A stretch of 64,000 bases of DNA from Butyrivibrio sp. VCB2006 (GTDB taxonomy: Bacteria > Bacillota > Clostridia > Lachnospirales > Lachnospiraceae). The first letter of the stretch is position 1; every line of letters begins with the position of its first letter. Positions 55,726-63,948 of this stretch are shown here, piece by piece. The position numbers and the translations under genes were made by a program. The notes beneath the pieces were generated by a model. It did no database searches. It saw only the letters and a program-made list of their open reading frames with translations, and had not been told where the DNA came from. The stretch lies in NCBI RefSeq assembly GCF_000420945.1, contig NZ_ATVX01000010.1, positions 62,001 through 126,000 of the forward strand, written 5' to 3'.

Positions 55726-57051
55726 TCAATACTGAGCGTTAACAGCCTCAACAATTGTGTCAAGCCATGTCTGAGCATCAGCCTTGTCATATACAAGCTG
55801 CTCTACAGTTGAAGGAACTGTTGATCTGATATCGTTAGAAGCCTCAAATGTAGGTGAGAAGAAGAAGTCCTTAGCCTGCTCATAGCATGCTGCTGCGCAA
55901 ACGTTCTCTTCCATGTATGCCTTGTACTCAGCTGTCTCATAAGCTGACTGTCTGATTGGAAGGTATCCTGTTCCTACAGCCCACTTTGTCATAGCCTCTG
56001 TGCTTGTGATGTACTTGAGGTACTCCCAAGCTGCAAGCTGCTTGTTAGAATCCTGAGCGAACATAACGATGTTTGTACCAGCCATGTTAGCTGCCTTGTT
56101 AACGTTTCCTGGAAGTGGAGCTACTCCCAGTTCCCAACCCTCAGCCTTGATGTATGAAACACCAGCTGAAGATCCAACGTAAGAAGCGATCTGCTGATTG
56201 CTGATTACGTTTGAGAAGTATCCGTCCTCACCAACAAGACGAGCATAGCCGTTGTTGTAAAGGTCTGAAAGGTATGTGAATGTCTCAAGACCCTTCTCGT
56301 CGTTGAAAAGTGCGCCTGAAGCATCTACATAGTTAGCACCATTCTGGTGAAGAGAAGCCTCAACTACACCAGCAAGGTCATCATAACCGATGAAAGCGAT
56401 GTTCTTAGCATCCATAACAGCCTTAGCGTCAGCCTGTACATCAGCCCATGTCTCAGGAACTGAAAGTCCGAGCTCGTCAAGCATTGTCTTGTTGTAGAAA
56501 AGAACGTATGTTGACTTGTTGTAAGGAACAGCGTGGATGAATCCGAACTCTGAGCACTCATCACGATAAGCTTCTACTACATCATCCCAGTTATCGAAGT
56601 CGTTAGCTACGAAATCATCAAGCTTAACGATCTTGTCAAGGTAAGGTGTAAGCCAGTTGTTGTAAGCCTGTGCAAGATCTGGAAGAGCATCTGCTGCAGC
56701 ACTTGCCTGAAGCTTTGTCTGAAGGTCGCCGTATGCACCCTGGTTAACAAGAGTAACCTTGATACCATACTCGTTTGAGTTGTTGAACTCGTCTGTGATC
56801 TCTGTAAGAACTGACTCAAGGTTACCATTCATAGCGTGCCAGAATGTAACTTCTGTAGCCTCGATGTTCTTAGCCTCCTCTGCAGGAGCTGCCTCTTCTG
56901 TAGCTGAAGCCTCAGCTGCAGGAGCCTCTGTCTGCTCAGCTGGCTGTGTGTCAGCTGCAGTCTCTGCTGGAGCGCTCTGTCCGCAACCAGCAAGCATTGA
57001 TGTTGCCATAGCCATGGCAAGAATGCTAGCGCCAATTTTCTTTAACTTCAT
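55726..57051 (-). CDS. Sugar ABC transporter substrate-binding lipoprotein, UgpB-like
   Basis: 441 residues from the ATG at 57051. The signal peptide ends in lipobox LAGC (about residue 22), followed by an Ala/Glu/Thr-rich linker. The body reads VTFWHAMNGNLESVLTEI and KLQASAAADALPDLAQAY, closely like UgpB-type binding proteins for glycerol-3-phosphate or sugar-type ligands. It is last in the operon after ATPase and two permeases. A hairpin (57089-57116) sits between it and the permease, which may raise its transcript level. The ligand is not certain. Confidence 0.85.
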   Translation of the reverse strand: MKLKKIGASILAMAMATSMLAGCGQSAPAETAADTQPAEQTEAPAAEASATEEAAPAEEAKNIEATEVTFWHAMNGNLESVLTEITDEFNNSNEYGIKVTLVNQGAYGDLQTKLQASAAADALPDLAQAYNNWLTPYLDKIVKLDDFVANDFDNWDDVVEAYRDECSEFGFIHAVPYNKSTYVLFYNKTMLDELGLSVPETWADVQADAKAVMDAKNIAFIGYDDLAGVVEASLHQNGANYVDASGALFNDEKGLETFTYLSDLYNNGYARLVGEDGYFSNVISNQQIASYVGSSAGVSYIKAEGWELGVAPLPGNVNKAANMAGTNIVMFAQDSNKQLAAWEYLKYITSTEAMTKWAVGTGYLPIRQSAYETAEYKAYMEENVCAAACYEQAKDFFFSPTFEASNDIRSTVPSTVEQLVYDKADAQTWLDTIVEAVNAQY

Positions 57052-57088
57052 TTCATAATCCCTCTCTTTCTTAAAAAAAAGCGTATCT

Positions 57089-57116
57089 ATCATTAAAGGC
57101 AAGTTACCTTAATGAT
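57089..57116 (-). repeat. Intercistronic hairpin before the binding-protein gene
   Basis: ATCATTAAAGG and CCTTAATGAT form a ten-pair stem with one bulge; a T-run lies about ten bases after it on the minus strand. It could attenuate or stabilise the transcript at this point. Confidence 0.5.
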
Positions 57117-57172
57117 TAAAATTGATAGGCCGAAAAACTAAACCCCAATCCAGCCATTCAGTATAACAGAAC

Positions 57173-58012
57173 TTATCCCTTAAGTCCACTCCTAGTTACA
57201 CCTTCAATGATGTATTTTCTAAGGAACAGATAAATAATGATAATAGGCATAACAAGCATACAGGATGCTGCCATAATAAGCTCTGTTGATGATCCAGCCT
57301 CAGTCTGGAATCTTACAAGACCGTTAGACAAAACTCTCATCTCCTGTGAGTTTGTAACAAGCAGTGGCCACAGGAATGCATTCCATGAACTGATGATGTT
57401 AAGGATTGCAATAGAGAAAATAGCCTGTTTGTTCATAGGAACCATGATCTTGATCATGTACTTGAAGTCTGAGCACTTATCTACCTTAGCAGCCAGATAA
57501 AGAGATTCCGGAACCTGCATAAAGAAACGAGTCAAAAGGTAGATATAGAATGCACTTGAAATCCAAGGGATAATCATAGCCTTGTATGAATCAATCCAGT
57601 GAAGATTAATGATTGTCTCATAGTTAGTGATGATAAGCATCTCACCGGGAATCATAAGTGTTGCAAGGAACAGTGAGAACACTGTCTTCTTTCCCGGGAA
57701 GTTAAGTCTTGAAAAAGCAAATGCTGAAAGTACTGTTGTTACAAGCACGCCGCATGTTGTGCACAGTGTAACAATAAGTGTGTTAACAAAATATCTGGCA
57801 AACGGAGCTGCCTTCCAAGCCTCCTGATAGTTAACCCACTGAGGAGTCTCAGGGAAAAGACTTGGTGGAATCTGAACAAGCTCTGATGGTGTCTTAAGTG
57901 AAGATGAAATCATCCACACAAAAGGAAGGATTGTAAAAATCGCACCGAATATCAGAACTGCATATTTTAATATAGTAGCAATGACATTTCCTACTTTTCT
58001 TTTCTGTGACAT
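57173..58012 (-). CDS. Sugar ABC transporter permease, MalG/UgpE type
   Basis: 279 residues with six membrane helices. The N-terminus has the FxWMISSSLKTPSEL signature of this family (here as FVWMISSSLKTPSEL) and the EAA loop is YLAAKVDKCSDFKYMIKI near residues 172-190. The end ITRSGLKG-like tail (GVTRSGLKG) matches the typical C-terminus. It forms the pore with the next upstream permease. Twelve bases separate the two genes. Confidence 0.93.
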   Translation of the reverse strand: MSQKRKVGNVIATILKYAVLIFGAIFTILPFVWMISSSLKTPSELVQIPPSLFPETPQWVNYQEAWKAAPFARYFVNTLIVTLCTTCGVLVTTVLSAFAFSRLNFPGKKTVFSLFLATLMIPGEMLIITNYETIINLHWIDSYKAMIIPWISSAFYIYLLTRFFMQVPESLYLAAKVDKCSDFKYMIKIMVPMNKQAIFSIAILNIISSWNAFLWPLLVTNSQEMRVLSNGLVRFQTEAGSSTELIMAASCMLVMPIIIIYLFLRKYIIEGVTRSGLKG

Positions 58013-58024
58013 CTTTATTTCCTC

Positions 58025-58900
58025 TTATTTTTTCTTCTTTTCGCCTGTTACTCTAAGCTGAATCTGTGTCATTACAAGAATGATAATGAACAGAACAACT
58101 GAACCGGCTGCAGCAACACCATATTTGTAACTGTTGTAGAACTTATCATAGATGAAGTACACAATAGTCATAGCCTTGTTGGCTGGGCCTGCCTTGCCCT
58201 GGAAAAGTGAGAATACTTCGTTGTAAACCTTAAATGCGCCGATCATACCGATAACGCTTGAATAAACGATCATTGGAGCAAGCTGTGGAACTGTGATTCT
58301 TGTAAATACACGAAGCTTAGGTGTTGAATCAATTCTTGCTGCTCTGTAGAGATCCTCAGGAATAGTCTGAAGACCTGCAAGGAAAATAAGGATGTTGAAT
58401 GCCATGCTCTTCCAAATAGCGAAGATAATAAGTGCAGGCATAGCATACTCAGGACGATTTAACCAAGGAATAGGATCAATACCGAATAATCCAAGGAAGT
58501 AGTTAATAAGTCCATAGTTACTGTTAAACATCCATCTCCAAACGATACCAATAGCAATAACACTGGTAACATAAGGAAGGAAATAAACTGTCTGGAAAAA
58601 TGCCTTTGTCTTAGTACAGCTATTTATAAGTACCGCAATGATAAGTGAAAGAATGATTGATGCAGGTACTACGCAGATAACGTAAATAGTTGTATTGCGA
58701 AGTGAAAGTGCAAAATCCGGATCAGCAAAAAGCGCTTTGTAGTTCTCAAAGCCAATTGATGTATATCCGTGATTGATAATACTGTAATCACCCAAGAAAC
58801 TCATGATGATAGCTCTTATCAAAGGATAAATTGTAAAAGCTAACATGATGATTATTGATGGAAGGAGATATAAATATCCCTTAAAGCTCTTCTTATCCAT
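58025..58900 (-). CDS. Sugar ABC transporter permease, MalF/UgpA type
   Basis: 291 residues with six membrane helices. YLYLLPSIIIMLAFTIYPL is the typical N-terminus of this permease group. The EAA loop is LYRAARIDSTPKLRVFTRI (about 196-214). It lies 22 bases after the ATPase gene and pairs with the next permease. Confidence 0.93.
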   Translation of the reverse strand: MDKKSFKGYLYLLPSIIIMLAFTIYPLIRAIIMSFLGDYSIINHGYTSIGFENYKALFADPDFALSLRNTTIYVICVVPASIILSLIIAVLINSCTKTKAFFQTVYFLPYVTSVIAIGIVWRWMFNSNYGLINYFLGLFGIDPIPWLNRPEYAMPALIIFAIWKSMAFNILIFLAGLQTIPEDLYRAARIDSTPKLRVFTRITVPQLAPMIVYSSVIGMIGAFKVYNEVFSLFQGKAGPANKAMTIVYFIYDKFYNSYKYGVAAAGSVVLFIIILVMTQIQLRVTGEKKKK

Positions 58901-58922
58901 TTTGTTCTCCCTTTATCACCAA

Positions 58923-59966
58923 TTAGAATCTGCCAATAAGCTTTTCTGAAGAATCAAATACAAGGATATGCCCTTCGCGAACAGAAGCCTTGATAGTATC
59001 TCCCTCAGATACCTGCATATATGAGTGAACAAGAACACGAACAACTGACTGACCAAGATTAGTAAACAGAAGAAGGTCACGTCCTGTCATACGAAGATTA
59101 TTTACTTCAAAAGAAATACCGTTTTCATCAACAAAGAATGACTCAGGTCTGATTCCTGCATGATAGTGTCCATCTGCAAGATTAGCGCCTCTTCTGAGAA
59201 CAACATCACCTGCTGAAATAACGCCATCTTTAACTTCTACTTCTATATTATTAATCTCTGGAGTTCCAAGGAAGTTAGCTACGAATTCGTTAGCCGGATT
59301 AAGGTACATTGTCTGAGGTACCTCATACTGTTGAAGAACACCTTCCTTCATAACTGCAATACGATCAGAAATGCTCATAGCCTCTTCCTGGTCATGTGTT
59401 ACAAAGATAGTTGTGATCTTAACTTCCTGCTGGATACGTCTGATTTCTTCTCTTGTAGCAACACGAAGTTTAGCATCAAGGTTTGATAAAGGCTCATCAA
59501 GAAGAAGAACCTGAGGCTTTTTAACAAGGGCTCTTGCAATAGCAACTCTCTGCTGCTGACCACCTGAAAGCTCACTTGGTTTTCTATTCATATACTGCTC
59601 AATCTTAACAACCTTGGCAATTTCAAAAGCTTCTTCCTTAGCCTGAGCTTTTTTTACACCACGATTGATAAGAGGGAATGTAATATTATCCTCTACAGTC
59701 ATATGTGGATAAAGAGCGTAGTTCTGGAAAACGAGTCCAATTTCTCTATCTTCCGGAGGGATTGAAGTTACATCCTTGTCGCCAAAGAAGATCTTACCCT
59801 CTGTAGGTGTTGTAAGTCCTGACAGCATAAAAAGTGTTGTAGACTTACCGCATCCGGATGGTCCAAGAAGGCCTACAAGCTCGCCATCATTGATTCTGAG
59901 ATTCATATGATCTACTGCGTTAAGACTACCATATGTTTTTGTCAGATTCTCAATTCTAATGTCCAT
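58923..59966 (-). CDS. Sugar ABC transporter ATPase, UgpC/MsmX type
   Basis: 347 residues. Walker A GPSGCGKST, signature LSGGQQQR, Walker B LLLDEPLSNLD, and H-loop THDQEEA. A C-terminal MOP-type regulatory domain (about 245-347) includes HAGIRPESF, as in MalK/UgpC. It powers the two permeases that follow. It is first in the operon, which is less common for this type; such ATPases can serve several transporters. Confidence 0.94.
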   Translation of the reverse strand: MDIRIENLTKTYGSLNAVDHMNLRINDGELVGLLGPSGCGKSTTLFMLSGLTTPTEGKIFFGDKDVTSIPPEDREIGLVFQNYALYPHMTVEDNITFPLINRGVKKAQAKEEAFEIAKVVKIEQYMNRKPSELSGGQQQRVAIARALVKKPQVLLLDEPLSNLDAKLRVATREEIRRIQQEVKITTIFVTHDQEEAMSISDRIAVMKEGVLQQYEVPQTMYLNPANEFVANFLGTPEINNIEVEVKDGVISAGDVVLRRGANLADGHYHAGIRPESFFVDENGISFEVNNLRMTGRDLLLFTNLGQSVVRVLVHSYMQVSEGDTIKASVREGHILVFDSSEKLIGRF

Positions 59967-60096
59967 TTTTTACTCCCAAATTCTAATTGAAATAAATAAA
60001 AGATTTAAAGTCGCAAAGAAGATTATACTATATATCCCCAAATTGTAAAATATTTATTAACAAATTAACAAAGTGCCTGAAACGCCCATAAAATAA

Positions 60097-60127
60097 GGAC
60101 GAAGCCACCCTTAAAGTGGCTCCGTCC
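60097..60127 (-). terminator. Terminator after the PhoH gene
   Basis: GGACGAAGCCAC (60097-60108) and GTGGCTCCGTCC (60116-60127), one mismatch; TTATTTTATG follows on the minus strand. Confidence 0.8.
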
Positions 60128-60250
60128 ACACAATCACTTTGCAAAAAATATTTGTATCCTTAGAGCATAAGTATAATCAGCATTAACATGTTTAATTGTA
60201 AACTTAGTTTCCAAATATGTCAAAATTGTGTTCAAAATACAAAATAAATA

Positions 60251-61642
60251 TTAGAAATTATCCTTGTCTTTCATCCTATTAATTGCATCCATGGCAAGCT
60301 TGCTTCTCTCACACTCAGATGCGGATAAAGATATCTGCCATGCAAAAGGACTTCCCTTCATATGTTCTGATGCATAGGATAATCCGTTGGTCCTCTCATC
60401 CAGGAATGGTCTGTCAATCTGGTTAGGATCTCCCAAAAGAATAATCTTGGTATCCTTACCTGCTCTTGTGATGATACCCTTCGCCTGAGTAGGCGTCATA
60501 TTCTGAGCTTCATCTATTATAAGGAAGGTTTTCAGAATTGAACGTCCTCTGATGAAGTTAAGAGCCTCACACTGTACGATTCCTCTTTCAAAGACCTCAT
60601 CGGTTTTGCCCTGGAGCTCTTTTTCATCCTTGTAACGCTCTTCCTCGTTGGAATCAATCAACTGCTCAAGGTTATCTATGATAGGTCTCATGAGAGGCGA
60701 TATCTTTTCCTGCTCATCACCGGGCAAGAATCCGATATCATCATCAAACTGTGAGTTAGGCCTGCAGACCAGGATCCTACGGTACTCTCCTGTTGGCCTG
60801 TTGATCATCTTCTCAAGACCTACAGCCAGTGAGTAGAATGTCTTGGCTGTACCTGCCATACCCTTTACAATAACAAGTGGTGCTACCTCCGCAGGCTGCA
60901 TCAATGCTTCCTGAAGGAAATACTGACCTGCGTTTCTGGGTTTAACGCCATAGGGCTGACTCTTTTCATATTCAAGTTTCTTGATAAACTGTCCGCAAAC
61001 GCGTCCCATCTGGGTTTTGTTTGTTGACTGATCTGCCCTTATCACAACAAATTCGTTTTCATAAAGCTCGGGTGTATACTGATTTCCTGCTTCATCACAG
61101 CAGTACACCTTGCTCACAGGTATTCCTTTTTTCTTGAAATCCTTGAATACCTCTTCAGGGGCATATACGGAAATTCGGCCGCTGTACTGCTCTCCTTCTC
61201 CTGCCACCTGCTCTGTAGTAAAGTCTTCTGATTTAACTCCGAGAATCTGAGCCTTTATACGCATCAGAATATCCTTGGTTACCAGAATAACCTGCTCTTT
61301 ACTGCAATCACTAAGTCCCTTACAAACCTTAAGAATACGGTTATCAGATTTGTACTCTGCCATATCCTTTGGAAGTTCTACATCCTTGAAGTTCTTTTCA
61401 ACTCTAAGGAAACCTCCATTGTCAAGTTTGACGCCCTTGACTAAATCCCCTGCGCCTCTAAGCTGCTCCAAAATCCTGATGGCCTCACGAACATTAGCTC
61501 CTCGCTCGCCCTCATCCCTCTTGTGGCCATCGAGTTCCTCCAAGACTACCAGCGGAAGAACCACCTCGTTATCCTCAAAGCACTTCAACGCGTGAGGCGC
61601 CTGAATCAAAACGTTGGTGTCCAGTACGTAGATCTTCTTCAT
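60251..61642 (-). CDS. PIN domain plus PhoH-type ATPase
   Basis: 463 residues from the ATG at 61642 (GGGGGA upstream). The N-terminal PIN domain starts YVLDTNVLIQAP and keeps acidic residues (LEELDGHK, RILKVCKG, LVTKDILMR). The C-terminal PhoH helicase-like domain has Walker A-like GMAGTAKTF, Walker B FLIIDEAQNM and LGDPNQIDRP. The fusion matches the PhoH2/YlaK type, which cleaves and unwinds RNA. It is monocistronic with a terminator about 125 bases after its stop. Confidence 0.92.
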   Translation of the reverse strand: MKKIYVLDTNVLIQAPHALKCFEDNEVVLPLVVLEELDGHKRDEGERGANVREAIRILEQLRGAGDLVKGVKLDNGGFLRVEKNFKDVELPKDMAEYKSDNRILKVCKGLSDCSKEQVILVTKDILMRIKAQILGVKSEDFTTEQVAGEGEQYSGRISVYAPEEVFKDFKKKGIPVSKVYCCDEAGNQYTPELYENEFVVIRADQSTNKTQMGRVCGQFIKKLEYEKSQPYGVKPRNAGQYFLQEALMQPAEVAPLVIVKGMAGTAKTFYSLAVGLEKMINRPTGEYRRILVCRPNSQFDDDIGFLPGDEQEKISPLMRPIIDNLEQLIDSNEEERYKDEKELQGKTDEVFERGIVQCEALNFIRGRSILKTFLIIDEAQNMTPTQAKGIITRAGKDTKIILLGDPNQIDRPFLDERTNGLSYASEHMKGSPFAWQISLSASECERSKLAMDAINRMKDKDNF

Positions 61643-61710
61643 GCGTAGGTCCCCCTTATTTGTATGACTTATGTATTCATTATACCATATATTGTGTCTA
61701 ATCAATAAAA

Positions 61711-61737
61711 AAACTCCCGGGACCCGGGAGTTTTTAT
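61711..61737 (-). terminator. Terminator after the SulP gene
   Basis: Near-perfect palindrome ACTCCCGGG-A-CCCGGGAGT (61713-61731) flanked by A- and T-runs; the minus-strand product ends in TTTTTTTATTG. Confidence 0.9.
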
Positions 61738-63380
61738 TATATTTCAGCTGCTCTCTTCAGCGCGTCATCGATATGAGGCTGGAAGTTTTCCCTTCCAACA
61801 AGGTCCACAAAACCATCTTTTTCCATGGTGTTCATAGGCTGCTCATTTACATGAGAGAATACAAGCTGAACTCCGTTCTTCTGGCACTTCTCGTAGAGCT
61901 GTTCAAAGGAATGCATTGCTGTTGCGTCGATAGCAGGAACACCACGCATTCTGATTACAAGAGCTCTTGTGAAATCCTTGAAGCTGATGGCTGCAATCTG
62001 CTCAGCATCACCAAAGAACATAGGTCCGCTGATCTCATAAACACGAACATGCTTAGGAATATCTTTAAGTCCAAGTCCATCAGGATCATCTTCAGGATCA
62101 TAGTACTTCCAACCGCGTACTCTTGATTCCTCGCTCATTCTCTTCATGAATAAGAGACATGCAAGAACCATACCAACCTCGATAGCAACAACAAGGTCGA
62201 ATACTATAGTAAGAACAAAGGTTGTAACAAGAACAATGATATCACTCTTAGGTGCAGTCTTAACAAGATGAATAAAAGTCTTGTACTGGCACATATTGTA
62301 AGCAACCATGAAAAGAATCGCTGCAATAGTAGGCATTGGAATAAGAGCTGCATATGGCATAAGAACTACAAGCACAAGAACAAGGCAAACTGAGTGGATC
62401 ATGCCGGCTATAGGAGTTCTACCGCCGTTCTTGATGTTGGCAGCTGTTCGAGCAATAGCTCCTGTTGCAGGGATACCACCAAAGAGAGCTGATCCAATGT
62501 TACCAGCACCCTGAGCAACAAGCTCCATGTTAGATCTGTGCTTACTATCAATCATGCTGTCAGCAACAACGCATGAAAGAAGTGACTCAATAGCTGCAAG
62601 GATTGCAATTGTAACACCATCTCCTGCTACAGAAGAAAGAGTTGCAAAGCTAAATGCAGGAAGTCTGAATGTAGGAAGCTGACCTTTGATCTCATAAAGG
62701 TCACCGATTGTATTAACATTCATGCCAAGAAGCTTAACCATAAGGATTCCCACGATAACTGCTATAAGAGATCCAGGTATCTTCTTGCTAACCTTAGGCC
62801 ATACAATCTGAATAAGAAGGCATACCATACCAACAATGAATGCCTGATAGTTAAAGGTTGAGATATTACGAGCAATGGCAGAAGCCTTATCAACAGTTTC
62901 TACTGTCACTGTTCCCGCAGGATATGTAAGTCCCAGGAAGTCTTTGACCTGGCCGATCGCGATTGTAACAGCAATACCGGCAGTAAATCCTGTTGTAATA
63001 GTATAAGGAATAAACTTGATAAGTGATCCAAGTCTGAATACACCCATTAATATAAGAAGAACACCTGCAAAGATAGTTGCAAGAGCAAGTCCTTCCATGC
63101 CCTTTGTAGCTACGATTCCGGCAACAATTGTTGCAAATGCAGCTGTAGGACCTGCAATCTGAACTCTGCTACCGCCAAGGAATGAGATAATGAATCCAGC
63201 TACAATAGCAGTATAAAGGCCTTCCTCAGGTCCGACTCCTGATGCCAGTGCCAAAGCAATTGACAAAGGAAGCGCTATGATAGCTACAATAATTCCGGAC
63301 ACCAAATCCTGCACAAACTGCTTACGATTGTACTCTTTAAGCGCAGTAAACAGCATGGGCTTTAATCTTTCGTTTTCCAT
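61737..63380 (-). CDS. SulP-family anion transporter with STAS domain
   Basis: 547 residues from the ATG at 63380 (GGAGG upstream). The N-terminal part holds about twelve to fourteen membrane helices, including SIALALASGVGPEEGLYTAI and GGSRVQIAGPTAAF (SLC26 family signature). The C-terminal STAS domain (from about 425) includes YEISGPMFFGDAEQIA and RMRGVPAIDATAMHSF. The family carries sulfate, bicarbonate or dicarboxylates. The substrate is not clear and no sulfate genes are nearby. It is divergent from the peptide genes. Confidence 0.92.
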   Translation of the reverse strand: MENERLKPMLFTALKEYNRKQFVQDLVSGIIVAIIALPLSIALALASGVGPEEGLYTAIVAGFIISFLGGSRVQIAGPTAAFATIVAGIVATKGMEGLALATIFAGVLLILMGVFRLGSLIKFIPYTITTGFTAGIAVTIAIGQVKDFLGLTYPAGTVTVETVDKASAIARNISTFNYQAFIVGMVCLLIQIVWPKVSKKIPGSLIAVIVGILMVKLLGMNVNTIGDLYEIKGQLPTFRLPAFSFATLSSVAGDGVTIAILAAIESLLSCVVADSMIDSKHRSNMELVAQGAGNIGSALFGGIPATGAIARTAANIKNGGRTPIAGMIHSVCLVLVLVVLMPYAALIPMPTIAAILFMVAYNMCQYKTFIHLVKTAPKSDIIVLVTTFVLTIVFDLVVAIEVGMVLACLLFMKRMSEESRVRGWKYYDPEDDPDGLGLKDIPKHVRVYEISGPMFFGDAEQIAAISFKDFTRALVIRMRGVPAIDATAMHSFEQLYEKCQKNGVQLVFSHVNEQPMNTMEKDGFVDLVGRENFQPHIDDALKRAAEI

Positions 63381-63530
63381 AATATCCTCCAAATATTCAA
63401 TAAAAAAATCCTCTATACGTAAATATAGTATAAAGGATATTTAAAACCTTAGAAATTATATTCCTACGCACGTTCTCGGTCAACAAAAACATGTAAAACT
63501 TGTCGTTAATATATTATTATCAGATAATTA

Positions 63531-63580
63531 TTACTTTTTTGTTAGAATTTAATACATTCACAATAATATATGATACATTG
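63531..63580 (+). promoter_or_regulatory. Promoter module of the first peptide gene
   Basis: TTACTTTTTTGTTAGAA (63531-63547), 23 bases, then TGATACATT (63571-63579). An identical 17-base word with the same 40-base offset to TGATATATT precedes the second gene. The -10 is probably within the TGATA element. Confidence 0.6.
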
Positions 63581-63616
63581 TCAATATAACACATACTTTT
63601 TCAGGAGGTAGCTAGT

Positions 63617-63790
63617 ATGAAAAAATGGAATAATGCAGAACTTGTTTCACTTGATCTCAATGCAACAGAAAGTGGCCGTACTTGCGCAAATATCGAAGCA
63701 TCGTTCTCGGAATATTATTCGTTTCATGATGCTGAGCATCATATCAGTGATCCAGAACACTCTAATGTAGCTCCTGATAAGCACTCATAA
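63617..63790 (+). CDS. RiPP-like precursor peptide 1, lasso-type leader pattern
   Basis: 57 residues, ATG at 63617 with AGGAGGT nine bases before. The leader MKKWNNAELVSLDLNATESG aligns without gaps with the lasso-precursor pattern known from paeninodin: aromatic at 4, L-x-x-L-D, T two residues before the proposed core, then G. With Thr at -2 the core starts at Ser19, and a Glu falls at core position 9 (SGRTCANIE), where ring-closing acids sit. The remaining tail is acidic and has five His. There is no signal peptide or membrane segment. A paralogous gene follows after a terminator. The modification class is inference; the maturation genes would lie beyond the window. Confidence 0.6.
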   Translation: MKKWNNAELVSLDLNATESGRTCANIEASFSEYYSFHDAEHHISDPEHSNVAPDKHS

Positions 63791-63814
63791 TTCATCTTTT
63801 TTATTGCAATATAG

Positions 63815-63847
63815 GATGTGTAAACAGTAATGTTTACACATCTTTTT
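63815..63847 (+). terminator. Terminator after the first peptide gene
   Basis: Perfect arms GATGTGTAAACA (63815-63826) and TGTTTACACATC (63831-63842) with a four-base loop, followed by TTTTTTG. Confidence 0.92.
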
Positions 63848-63860
63848 TGTATATATTTTG

Positions 63861-63910
63861 TTACTTTTTTGTTAGAAATCGATACTTGTTATCGATTAAG
63901 TGATATATTA
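63861..63910 (+). promoter_or_regulatory. Promoter module of the second peptide gene
   Basis: TTACTTTTTTGTTAGAA (63861-63877), then 23 bases, then TGATATATT (63901-63909). Between them lies a perfect inverted repeat AATCGATA/TATCGATT (63877-63897) absent from the first copy. Confidence 0.6.
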
Positions 63911-63948
63911 GCTCCAATAAAATTATTATCTTATAGGAGACGATGTGT

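Noticed and set aside
63531..63877. GTTAG words in the peptide promoters as DtxR-type boxes
   Set aside because: They lack the CTAAC partner half, so they are not the palindrome seen at feo.
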